Below are positions 1 to 6,427 of a DNA stretch of 21,619 nucleotides, in pieces (the first letter of the stretch is position 1; each line of letters starts with the position of its first letter). The position numbers and the translations under genes are program-made. The stretch covers positions 93,651-115,269 of the forward strand of contig DIYF01000106.1 of assembly GCA_002427745.1 (NCBI GenBank), given 5' to 3'. This stretch comes from Roseivirga sp. UBA6061 (GTDB taxonomy: Bacteria; Bacteroidota; Bacteroidia; Cytophagales; Cyclobacteriaceae). The notes under the pieces are model-generated. The model was given only the letters and a program-made list of their open reading frames with translations, was not told where the DNA came from and did not search any database.

Positions 1-287
1 TTTCCAGGAAATTCTATGTAGAGAACGAAGACCCTGCTGAGACCGGATTTTACAGATCAATCTGTGAGCAGTTCAATATTCCTTTTGATGAGTTTGTAAC
101 AGAGTTTGAAAAAGAAGAAACCAGGTACAAAACCCACCAGGATTTTCAACTCAATCGCCAGTGGGGCGTCAGGGGCTATCCTACCGTGTTGTTCAAGGCA
201 AAGCAAGAACTGTATCAGATCAATTACGGCTACACGGAGTTTGATCAGATGAAGGAAGTAATTGAAAAGATAAAAGAGGGTCAGTAG
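1..287 (+). CDS. DsbA-family thioredoxin-fold protein (3' part only)
   Basis: An open frame enters from the left edge and ends with TAG at 285-287. The 94 visible residues are the C-terminal part of a DsbA/FrnE-like thiol-disulfide oxidoreductase: a helical stretch, then WGVRGYPTVLF, which is the cis-proline loop and following beta strand typical of the thioredoxin fold, then a short terminal helix. Proteins of this family exchange disulfides or, in the FrnE branch, act in the cytoplasm on protein thiols. The CxxC active site would lie upstream of the window, so the active-site chemistry cannot be judged. The gene is convergent with the lipoprotein gene that ends only 2 bp further on. Confidence 0.75.
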   Translation, partial: SRKFYVENEDPAETGFYRSICEQFNIPFDEFVTEFEKEETRYKTHQDFQLNRQWGVRGYPTVLFKAKQELYQINYGYTEFDQMKEVIEKIKEGQ

Positions 288-289
288 GT

Positions 290-871
290 TTAGTCAAGCC
301 TGAGCTGATGCCATCCGGCAGGTGTGTTGTCTTTGGCCATTTCAGGAAAGGTGAGCTGAGCAGGGGGATGATTAAAACCCTGTGTCTTATCAGCGATAAA
401 CGAAACCACCATAACTCTGGGAGGTAGTTGGTCAAACAGCTCTTTCTCCAGAGAAAACTCATACCCCTGGTTTTCGCGGGTGTTCAGCCCATGTTTGGTA
501 GCTTGCCAGTGCTTGTTGTTTCCCCAAAGCCACTCATCATTCCAGGCTTGCTCTGAGTGAAGCTGCTGACCCAGCTGGCCTGAGGCATGAAGTCTGAGTA
601 TATCAGTGTTGGTGTCTATATAGATTTCAACCCATCGATATTCTGAAGAATCCTGTTCCTGAAAGTCAATGGACAGATAGAGGTGGTTTTCATCCTGCAT
701 GGCTTTAAAGACTACCGAGTCATTCAGGCTTATGACTTCAGCAGTTTTCCACTCTTTTTGATCGAGTTGCCGGTCGATCAGGGAAACAGACCCTGTGGGT
801 AAAGTTTTGGAACCGGGTTGGCAGCCTGACAGGACTAGTACGAGGATTCCGGGTATAAGGAGGTGCTTCAT
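290..871 (-). CDS. Putative lipoprotein with CBM9/DOMON-like domain
   Basis: The 193-residue product begins with a lipoprotein signal peptide, MKHLLIPGILVLVLSGC, with lipobox LSGC and Cys17 as the lipidation site, so it is probably membrane-anchored. From about residue 30 to the end, alternating strands (DSVVFKAMQDENHLYLSIDF, then WVEIYIDTN) resemble the beta-sandwich of CBM9-like/DOMON domains, where an 'entity, deviation from zero, recorded behaviour' pattern of a small binding domain is common in Bacteroidota lipoproteins. I see no catalytic motif. It could bind sugars or haem, as other domains of this fold do; the actual ligand is unknown. It follows the TfoX gene after 134 bp, so it may have its own promoter. 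Confidence 0.6.
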   Translation of the reverse strand: MKHLLIPGILVLVLSGCQPGSKTLPTGSVSLIDRQLDQKEWKTAEVISLNDSVVFKAMQDENHLYLSIDFQEQDSSEYRWVEIYIDTNTDILRLHASGQLGQQLHSEQAWNDEWLWGNNKHWQATKHGLNTRENQGYEFSLEKELFDQLPPRVMVVSFIADKTQGFNHPPAQLTFPEMAKDNTPAGWHQLRLD

Positions 872-1005
872 GGAAGGGTAAAATGAAAAAATAAGATGCT
901 GAATTTCTCAGGGTTTACCCCGAATCTCTATGTAAGGTTGCATGAAACCGTGCCAACCTGAAAGCAGAAGAAAGACTTTGGTAAAATACTCTTTATCCGG
1001 AGAGT

Positions 1006-1362
1006 TTATTTCCGGGACTTTTTGGCAAACACGTTAAAGGCAAGTGCTTTATCAATCCAGAATTCGAGATCTTCCTCCAGGTCAAAACCTTCAGGGTCTA
1101 TAAATACGAATCCGCGCATTACCGTGCCGGTAAAATCCATTTCACGGGTGCCTTTCTCTTTGAGTGCCTCTGCATAGGCTTCCTTGCCTATACGTGCCAT
1201 CAGGCGAGAGTTGCCTGTAGCTTTATCGATGTCCACACCGATACACATCTTTTCGTTGACCATGAAAATAAGGCCCCCCATCATCTTTTTCTCAAAGAAT
1301 ACGGCTTTCCTTTGGTTCAGAATGTTCCTGACTCTGTCTGCGAGATATTCATCGTAGGCCAT
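1006..1362 (-). CDS. TfoX/Sxy N-terminal domain protein
   Basis: The 118-residue product matches the stand-alone TfoX N-terminal domain: an opening helix MAYDEYLADRVRNIL, the family hallmark KKMMGGLIFMVNEKM, a middle strand pair with ARIGKE, and TGTVMRGFVFIDPEGF near the end. In gammaproteobacteria the two-domain TfoX/Sxy activates competence genes with CRP; the single-domain versions in Bacteroidota have no established role and are often found beside SRPBCC genes, as here. The start lies only 5 bp after the stop of the SRPBCC gene, so the two are almost certainly co-transcribed. The role is probably not competence. Confidence 0.85.
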   Translation of the reverse strand: MAYDEYLADRVRNILNQRKAVFFEKKMMGGLIFMVNEKMCIGVDIDKATGNSRLMARIGKEAYAEALKEKGTREMDFTGTVMRGFVFIDPEGFDLEEDLEFWIDKALAFNVFAKKSRK

Positions 1363-1367
1363 GATAC

Positions 1368-1814
1368 TTATAAGGTTTGATGTTCAACTTCCTGTTTCAG
1401 TCCTTCAAAGAAGAGTTTTATTCCCTTGTCTGATTGTTTTCTTACCATAATAAGGTCCAGAAGTCTACCCAGCAGGCCGTACTTCATTGTATAGGTCATT
1501 ACCTGAGTAACCCGGGTGCCGTCTTCAACAGGGTGTAGGGAGTAACTGTGCTTCAGGGCTTTCATAGGTAAGTTACAATCAAAGAGTGTAAAGGCCTGTC
1601 GCTCATAGGGCTGCCACTCGCTTACCTCTTCTTTAAACCAGCCATTCCTGGTTTGGCAATGCCTCCGGGCAGCCAATCCGGAAGTCAGCTTGTCTATCGG
1701 GTCTGATTTAGTGACAATCGGATCATACTTTGCCAGTCTGCCAAGATCCGACAGTACTTCCCAAACAGTTTGAGGAGTGGCCTTGATCATGATTTCATTA
1801 TAAAGAGTGGTCAT
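1368..1814 (-). CDS. SRPBCC-family protein (START-like ligand-binding fold)
   Basis: The 148-residue product has the Bet v 1-like START/SRPBCC plan: a first strand (LYNEIMIKATPQTVWEVLSD), the short helix, LGRLAKYDPIVTKS, a run of antiparallel strands with DGTRVTQVMTYTMKYGLLG, and a long C-terminal helix around residues 115-145. Members bind hydrophobic ligands in a cavity and include polyketide cyclases and Aha1-type proteins; the ligand here cannot be predicted. It is the first gene of a two-gene unit with the TfoX protein and is divergent from an HxlR regulator across about 80 bp, which suggests that the regulator controls this pair. Confidence 0.85.
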   Translation of the reverse strand: MTTLYNEIMIKATPQTVWEVLSDLGRLAKYDPIVTKSDPIDKLTSGLAARRHCQTRNGWFKEEVSEWQPYERQAFTLFDCNLPMKALKHSYSLHPVEDGTRVTQVMTYTMKYGLLGRLLDLIMVRKQSDKGIKLFFEGLKQEVEHQTL

Positions 1815-1830
1815 ATTTAACTTGTTTTTT

Positions 1831-1838
1831 CAAAGTTA
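1831..1838 (-). promoter_or_regulatory. Possible -7 element for the SRPBCC-TfoX unit
   Basis: On the minus strand this reads TAACTTTG, an exact match to the Bacteroidota -7 consensus TAnnTTTG. It would place the transcription start about 10-12 nt upstream of the SRPBCC start codon. A -33 TTG at the usual distance is not clear; the nearest lies about 26 nt away, so confidence is modest. Confidence 0.4.
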
Positions 1839-1860
1839 AATTTATCTGATTAGCTTCGGA

Positions 1861-1892
1861 TTTGCAAGTGAAATGAGAAGGCAATATTTTTG
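1861..1892 (+). promoter_or_regulatory. Bacteroidota-type promoter overlapping the HxlR gene start
   Basis: TTTG at 1861-1864, a 20-nt spacer, then TATTTTTG at 1885-1892 fit the -33/-7 consensus. The expected start of transcription falls at or just past the ATG at 1896, so the mRNA would have no 5' leader if this promoter is used. Confidence 0.4.
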
Positions 1893-1895
1893 AGC

Positions 1896-2315
1896 ATGAA
1901 AAGGAGGTCTGATTGCCCTACGAATTACGGTTTGGAACACTTTGGAGATAAGTGGTCTCTGCTGATCATCCGCGACCTCATGTTCAAGGGAAAGCGCCAC
2001 TACAATGAGTTTCTGGAAGCCGATGAGAAGGTGTCTACCAGTGTTTTGAGAGATCGCCTGAGGAGCCTTGAAGCGGGAGGTCTGATTGTATCGGGGGAAG
2101 ATGCGGTTAAAAAATCCAGAATTCGCTACAGCCTTACACCCAAGGGAATCGCCTTGTTACCTCTTATGATTGATATGATCGTCTGGTCAGGAACCTTTGA
2201 TAAACATACTGCCGCAGACAAAGAATTTCTCCGCAAGGCCACCGAACAAAGATCTGATTTGATTCAGGAAATAGAGCAGGATTTAAGGCGCAAGCACCTC
2301 ATTGCGGAAGGTTAA
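1896..2315 (+). CDS. HxlR-family winged-helix transcriptional regulator
   Basis: The product of about 139 residues has the full HxlR/MarR-like pattern: a Cys near the N-terminus (RRSDCPTNYGLEHFGDKW), the recognition region LLIIRDLMFKGKRHYNEF, then VSTSVLRDRLRSLEAGGLIV and the wing RIRYSLTPKGIALLPLM. Family members are dimeric DNA-binding proteins, several of which sense aldehydes, quinones or oxidants through that N-terminal cysteine. I chose ATG 1896; a TTG two codons upstream (1890) is in frame. The gene is divergent from the SRPBCC-TfoX pair, which is the likely target, and its last 33 bp overlap the convergent phosphoesterase gene. Confidence 0.9.
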   Translation: MKRRSDCPTNYGLEHFGDKWSLLIIRDLMFKGKRHYNEFLEADEKVSTSVLRDRLRSLEAGGLIVSGEDAVKKSRIRYSLTPKGIALLPLMIDMIVWSGTFDKHTAADKEFLRKATEQRSDLIQEIEQDLRRKHLIAEG

Positions 2316-2993
2316 TACCTCTGTATCTATTTTATGAGGGTGTATGTGGATGATGCGTCCTCCAAAGGTTGAGTTATCAATTATCTTTTTGGGTGATTTT
2401 ACCATCTGGTAAGAAATAGCTGGTGTTACCAGTTGTCTTACGTTTTTCTCCATCCGTTCATCTTCCAGGTGGTAGTGTCCGCAGAAAACCGTGATTTCCA
2501 GGTTCGTTTGAAAAAGTATATCCTGTATGGCACCACGGTTTTTCATGGCATACTTACTTTCTACATAGCAGGGGACTTCCAGAATAGGGTGGTGTACAAA
2601 AAGGATAATTTTCTTTTCTGTTCTGACCGCCTGTTTCAGCCATGCTACCTGTTGCTTGTAAAGCCTGTCATGAGAACTGTCCAGTACGATATATCTGTAG
2701 TGCTCATCTTCATAAAGGTAGTAGTGGCCATCTTTGCCTGCCGCAGAAACAGTGGCCAGTTCTCCCAGGTCATGATTGCCCAAGACTATGTTGACTTTGA
2801 AATGATTCAGACTCTCAAAAAAGAAGGTGTGAGCTGACTCTGCTCCGATGTCACCTCCGAAAACAACCTCCCTGATTCCCTGTTCTGCCAGGTATTCGAG
2901 CATCCTGTTCCAATTGGCCCTTGGATCAACATTTTGTTCAAGTGGAAAGGATTCATGCAGGTGGACATCCGTAATGTGTGCGATGGTCTTCAT
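2283..2993 (-). CDS. Calcineurin-like metallophosphoesterase (Icc/CpdA-like)
   Basis: The 236-residue product carries every metal-binding block of the calcineurin-like phosphoesterase fold: D9-x-H11 in TDVHLHE, GGD at 46-48, GNHD at 72-75, VHHP at 133-136 and GHYH at 172-175. Size and motif order resemble cAMP phosphodiesterase CpdA/Icc, but substrates in this family range from cyclic nucleotides to phospholipids and phosphoproteins, so the substrate is not assigned. There is no signal peptide; it should be cytoplasmic. The ATG lies 18 bp after the modC stop with no terminator visible between, so it probably belongs to the mod operon. The 3' end overlaps the convergent HxlR gene by 33 bp. Confidence 0.85.
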   Translation of the reverse strand: MKTIAHITDVHLHESFPLEQNVDPRANWNRMLEYLAEQGIREVVFGGDIGAESAHTFFFESLNHFKVNIVLGNHDLGELATVSAAGKDGHYYLYEDEHYRYIVLDSSHDRLYKQQVAWLKQAVRTEKKIILFVHHPILEVPCYVESKYAMKNRGAIQDILFQTNLEITVFCGHYHLEDERMEKNVRQLVTPAISYQMVKSPKKIIDNSTFGGRIIHIHPHKIDTEVLTFRNEVLAP

Positions 2994-3011
2994 CTTAGTG
3001 TTTGGGTGTTT

Positions 3012-3884
3012 TCAGAGCTTTTGTATAATAGGATTGAAGGCCTTAGAAGCTACTAATACCTTGTCTCCGATATTCAGGTTCCTGGTGTCGCTCTCATCTG
3101 CTACCACCTTGATCAGGTTTCGGCCTATGAGAACTGAGATGACAAAAATAAAGTCTTGCTGCGTGATATCCAGTATTTCTCCTGTAAACTGAAATTTGCC
3201 ACTGACTTCGTGGTTTGAAAAGATTTCAGCCGGTTTCCCGGATTTTATAATTTTTCCCTCAAATAAGGTCAGCATATGATCTGAGAGCTTGAGAATCTCA
3301 CCCACATCATGACTAACCAGAATGGTTGTGAGATGAAACCTTTGATGGGCCTCCAGAATAAACCCCTGAAGTCTGGAGCGCATATCTCCGTCAAGGGCAG
3401 AAAGGGGCTCATCCAGGAGCAATACACCGGGCTGAGGCACCAGGGCCCTTGCCAGGGCTACGCGCTGTTTTTGTCCGCCAGACAACAGCTCGGGTTTGCG
3501 ATCGGCCATTGCCGTGAGTTGCATTACCTCCAGTAGTTCTTCTATGATGGTGCTTTTCTGCCCCTTTGACAGGGCAAACTCCAGGTTCTGACGGACGGTC
3601 ATATTGGGGAAGAGTGCGTAATCCTGAAAGAGGAAGCCGAGCTTCCTCTTTTGAGGAGCCAGACTGGTCTTCTGCCCGCTGTCAAACCAGGTTTGTCCTT
3701 CTACTTCAATCTTCCCCGAATCAGGAGGTAACAGCCCCGCCAGCATTCTGAGTATGGAAGTTTTTCCGGCACCGGAAGGGCCATAAAGTGTAACGAAAGT
3801 CCCTTTTTCAATGGAGAGTTCCACGTTCAAATCCATTTCCCCTTCTGTGGACCACAGCTGTTTACGGAGTCTGGCTTTTATCAT
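3012..3884 (-). CDS. modC: Molybdate ABC transporter ATP-binding protein ModC
   Basis: The 290-residue ATPase energises molybdate import at the inner face of the cytoplasmic membrane. Visible motifs: Walker A GPSGAGKTS (35-43), Q-loop glutamine near 87 (FLFQDYALFPNMTV), signature LSGGQ (134-138), Walker B VLLLDEP (154-160), D-loop SALD and switch His192. Residues about 230-290 form a single C-terminal TOBE/Mop domain, the oxyanion-binding regulatory domain expected in ModC. The length is somewhat short compared with the approximately 350 aa of ModC proteins with a full double TOBE region. The start overlaps the modB stop by 4 bp (ATGA), which indicates translational coupling. Confidence 0.93.
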   Translation of the reverse strand: MIKARLRKQLWSTEGEMDLNVELSIEKGTFVTLYGPSGAGKTSILRMLAGLLPPDSGKIEVEGQTWFDSGQKTSLAPQKRKLGFLFQDYALFPNMTVRQNLEFALSKGQKSTIIEELLEVMQLTAMADRKPELLSGGQKQRVALARALVPQPGVLLLDEPLSALDGDMRSRLQGFILEAHQRFHLTTILVSHDVGEILKLSDHMLTLFEGKIIKSGKPAEIFSNHEVSGKFQFTGEILDITQQDFIFVISVLIGRNLIKVVADESDTRNLNIGDKVLVASKAFNPIIQKL

Positions 3885-4555
3885 TTCCAGAACTGTTTGA
3901 GATACCGGCCATTGACCAGGTATACGGTGAGTAAAATGAGAAATGTAATGGCAAAGAGTACCAGAGAATAGGTGTTGGCAGCGCCATAGTTAAGAGCTTC
4001 TACCTCATCATAAATGGTAATGGAGGCTACTTTGGTTTGTCCGGGTATGTTACCTCCAATCATCAATACTACCCCGAATTCACCAATGGTATGAGCAAAG
4101 GACAGTACAATCCCTGTCAGTAATGCCGGTTTTATGTTGGGCAGAAGCACCTTCCATAGCGTAGTCCATCTCGATTTGCCAAGGAGATAAGAAGCCTCTT
4201 TCAGTGAGTCGGGCAGGTTTGCCAGTCCCGACTGAATCGGGTGAACCATAAAAGGGAGGCTGTATATGACAGAGGCAAGCACCAGACCTTCGAAAGAGAA
4301 GACCAGCCGGAGTCCCAGGGCCTGATCAAGCCATTGGCCGAATCCATTGGCAGGGGAGAAGGCGATCAACAGGTAAAAGCCCAGTACTGTAGGAGGTAAC
4401 ACCAATGGCATGCTTACCAGGGTTTCTATTACCGGTTTTATGCGGCTCTTGCTGCCGGCCAGCCAGTGAGCCAGCGGTATGGAAATACAGAGCAGAATCA
4501 GGGTGGTGATCAACGCCAGTTTGAAGGTCAGTATAAGAGGAGACCAGTCTATCAT
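3881..4555 (-). CDS. modB: Molybdate ABC transporter permease ModB
   Basis: The 224-residue protein is a multi-spanning inner-membrane permease of the binding-protein-dependent transport type. It begins MIDWSPLILTFKLAL, has about five hydrophobic segments, and carries the cytoplasmic coupling (EAA) loop as LKEASYLLGKSRWTTLWKVL followed by P. The segment LSFAHTIGEFGVVLMIGGNIPG is the highly conserved ModB/CysT-type transmembrane signature that also lines the translocation path. Length is typical for ModB. The start overlaps the preceding TOBE gene stop by 4 bp, and the stop overlaps modC by 4 bp, so the three are tightly coupled. Confidence 0.95.
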   Translation of the reverse strand: MIDWSPLILTFKLALITTLILLCISIPLAHWLAGSKSRIKPVIETLVSMPLVLPPTVLGFYLLIAFSPANGFGQWLDQALGLRLVFSFEGLVLASVIYSLPFMVHPIQSGLANLPDSLKEASYLLGKSRWTTLWKVLLPNIKPALLTGIVLSFAHTIGEFGVVLMIGGNIPGQTKVASITIYDEVEALNYGAANTYSLVLFAITFLILLTVYLVNGRYLKQFWK

Positions 4556-4950
4556 TCTGCCAGCATGATTTCGTTGGTTTTAATCAGGGCGGAGGCTTCA
4601 GTGCCTGCAGCAAGCCCTAATTGCCTCACTGCATTAGTGGTAATGATAGAAGTAACCGGGCCCGGCCTGGCCGCAATGGTAACTTTACTCAGTAGTTCAC
4701 CTTGTTGTATATGAGTGATCTCTCCATCCAGTCGGTTTTGAAGGCTGATCTGGTGTTCATGGCCTTTTCCTATGATCACTTCGGTTTCCTTGAAAAGTAG
4801 TTTTATGGTGCGATCTGCTTTGAGATAGGGGGCTGTGTCAGGTGTATCTATCACAATGGCAGAAATCATCACCCCCGCGCAGTCTATCTTCACCAGTGAT
4901 AGTTCTCCTGAGGGAGTAACGGACGATATTTTACCGGATAAAACATTCAT
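4552..4950 (-). CDS. Di-TOBE (Mop-like) molybdate-binding protein
   Basis: The 132-residue product is two tandem Mop/TOBE beta-barrel modules: the first from MNVLSGKISSVTPSGELSLV to about residue 60, the second from LQNRLDGEITHIQQGELLSK to the end, with the characteristic VTSIITTNAVRQLGLAAGTE between strands. Such molbindins bind molybdate or tungstate and may store it or sense it in the cytoplasm. There is no DNA-binding domain, so it is not a complete ModE. It sits between modA (ATG directly abuts the modA stop) and modB (4-bp overlap), an arrangement that ties it to molybdate handling. Alternatively it may be a detached second TOBE module for the short ModC. Confidence 0.85.
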   Translation of the reverse strand: MNVLSGKISSVTPSGELSLVKIDCAGVMISAIVIDTPDTAPYLKADRTIKLLFKETEVIIGKGHEHQISLQNRLDGEITHIQQGELLSKVTIAARPGPVTSIITTNAVRQLGLAAGTEASALIKTNEIMLAE

Positions 4951-5742
4951 TCAGGGCAGGCCATAGCCGAATTTATTCAATATTTCTTTAGCCTCGGTAG
5001 AAAAGAGAAATTCATAAAAAGCAGCAGCGGCTTCAGTACCTCGTTTGTCACTTTTCAGAACGACCACTCCATGTGCCAGAGGGCTGTGATAACCGGTCGG
5101 AATGTCTATCCAGGAACCCCGGTCTTTTTGAGAGGCGGCCAGTACAACAGATTTGGCCGTAAAGCCAATTTGGGCAGCCTGAGAAGTGATAAACTGGTTG
5201 GTTTGAGAAATGCTTTCTCCATAGACCAGTTTGGCTTCCAGTGTCGTGTAAAGGCCAAGGTGCTGCAGTGTTTCAACTGCCGCCATACCATAGGGGGCTG
5301 TTTTAGGGTTTGCCAGGGCTATATGGGTAACCGTGTCATCTTTAATGACTTCGAGTGAGTTAATACCTGTATCTGAGGCAGACCATAATACCAGTTGCCC
5401 GGAAGCAAAGACCTCAGGGGGCGCCTCGGTTAACTCTCCTTCATAAAGCTGCCGGGGGTACTTCATGTCAGCCGATACAAAAACATGATAGGGAGCACCG
5501 GCCGTTATCTGAGCTGTGAGTTTGCCGGACGACCCTAGAACCGTTTCGCAGTCAATCCCGGTTTTTTTTGAAAAACTTTCTGTGAGCTCAGCCATGGCAA
5601 ATTGCATGTTGGCAGCCGTGGCAATGATAAGCGGGCTTGTCTTTTTTTGCTGACATGCCACGAGTGTAAAGAGGGCAATCGTCACAAGTAAGCCCTTGAT
5701 TCTGAGAGCTTGAAACCGCAAAGAAGTTAATGTGTCTGACAC
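4951..5742 (-). CDS. modA: Molybdate ABC transporter substrate-binding lipoprotein ModA
   Basis: The 263-residue protein captures molybdate (or tungstate) outside the cytoplasmic membrane and delivers it to ModBC. An N-terminal hydrophobic segment ends in LFTLVAC, a plausible lipobox. Oxyanion-binding loops of the family are visible: IATAANMQFAMAELTESF near the mature N-terminus, LGSSGKLTAQI, FVSADMKYP, NPKTAPYGMAAVETL and GESISQTNQFI. The C-terminal helix pattern (EAAAAFYEFLFSTEAKEILN) is also typical. It is the first gene of the operon. The annotated ATG leaves about 18 residues before the hydrophobic core, slightly long for a signal peptide; the true start could be a downstream codon. Confidence 0.93.
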   Translation of the reverse strand: MSDTLTSLRFQALRIKGLLVTIALFTLVACQQKKTSPLIIATAANMQFAMAELTESFSKKTGIDCETVLGSSGKLTAQITAGAPYHVFVSADMKYPRQLYEGELTEAPPEVFASGQLVLWSASDTGINSLEVIKDDTVTHIALANPKTAPYGMAAVETLQHLGLYTTLEAKLVYGESISQTNQFITSQAAQIGFTAKSVVLAASQKDRGSWIDIPTGYHSPLAHGVVVLKSDKRGTEAAAAFYEFLFSTEAKEILNKFGYGLP

Positions 5743-5767
5743 TTAGCTTTATGTTAAAAGAAAGACA

Positions 5768-5783
5768 TCCTTAGTTCTAAGGA
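5768..5783. promoter_or_regulatory. 16-bp palindrome upstream of modA (candidate operator)
   Basis: TCCTTAG-TT-CTAAGGA is a perfect inverted repeat with 7-bp arms and a 2-bp centre, ending 26 nt before the modA start codon. A dimeric repressor site or a short mRNA hairpin in the leader would both fit. It does not obviously match the ModE consensus, and no ModE gene is in the window. No clean TAnnTTTG element for modA was found in this intergenic region (5743-5950). Confidence 0.4.
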
Positions 5784-5950
5784 AATCGGGTTGTATGAAA
5801 CCATTGGAATAATAGACACCAGAAGTCAAACAAGACATAGGAATCGTGATATATTTCTGCATTTATTTCAAATGATCTAATTTTTGATTGTATAGTGATA
5901 TTCAGAAACTCAAATTTTAACTATATAAATTATCTCCTTACTTTCACGGT

Positions 5951-6307
5951 ATGACAGAACCCAAGACACACCACTTAGGCAATTTGAAAGCCTATTATAC
6001 TAAGAAAGGAAGGACCTGGTGCGTTGAAGAAGATGGTAAACTTACTAAGTTTAAATCAATAGAGGATATGGTGGAAGCATATCCGGATCTATTGAAAGTA
6101 GAACCCATTCAAATGTCTGTTGATAGGAGGGCGCTGGCCAGAACGAAGACCACACCGGTTACACTTCAGGAAGCTGCGCGAAATGCTGATATTCTATCTA
6201 AGACGGTTACCTGCTATTATTGTGGTGGAAGTGGAACGGTGGCTTTTATGCCATGTCCCAACTGCGGAGGCGTAGGTAAAATTAAGATTTCTACACGCGG
6301 ATTTTGA
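5951..6307 (+). CDS. Small protein with DnaJ-type CxxCxGxG zinc finger
   Basis: The 118-residue product is not a recognised named family. Its C-terminal quarter has two CxxCxGxG repeats, CYYCGGSG (Cys88, Cys91) and CPNCGGVG (Cys102, Cys105), the arrangement that forms one zinc site in the cysteine-rich region of DnaJ. There is no J domain and no other DnaJ part. The N-terminal half (YYTKKGRTWCVEEDGKLTKF, then EDMVEAYPDLLKV) could be a small alpha/beta domain. Similar zinc modules occur in small chaperone-like or cofactor-assembly proteins, so a role in protein or metal handling is possible but unproven. It is divergent from modA across about 208 bp and appears monocistronic, with a hairpin 50 bp after its stop. 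Confidence 0.75.
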   Translation: MTEPKTHHLGNLKAYYTKKGRTWCVEEDGKLTKFKSIEDMVEAYPDLLKVEPIQMSVDRRALARTKTTPVTLQEAARNADILSKTVTCYYCGGSGTVAFMPCPNCGGVGKIKISTRGF

Positions 6308-6359
6308 GGTAAGCACTTCACTTTTTAGTTGTGAGCTTTAATGATGAACAAATGAGGCA

Positions 6360-6380
6360 CACCGCGACTCTGTCGCGGTG
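6360..6380 (+). repeat. Perfect 9-bp stem, 3-nt loop hairpin
   Basis: CACCGCGAC-TCT-GTCGCGGTG is a perfect GC-rich inverted repeat, and outer GGC/GCC (6356-6358 and 6384-6386) could extend it past an internal loop. It sits between the zinc-finger gene and the VOC-cupin gene. No T-run follows on either side, so it is not a canonical intrinsic terminator; a REP-like element, an mRNA 3'-end stabiliser or a protein-binding site are alternatives. Confidence 0.6.
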
Positions 6381-6427
6381 GCAGCCTTCTGCGAAATTAT
6401 TCTTATCTATTTTGACTAAACTTGAGC

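Noticed and set aside
935..959. AGGTTG...CAACCT inverted repeat between the TfoX and lipoprotein genes
   Set aside because: Arms of only 6 bp, a long loop and no T-run; this is within chance expectation for an intergenic region.
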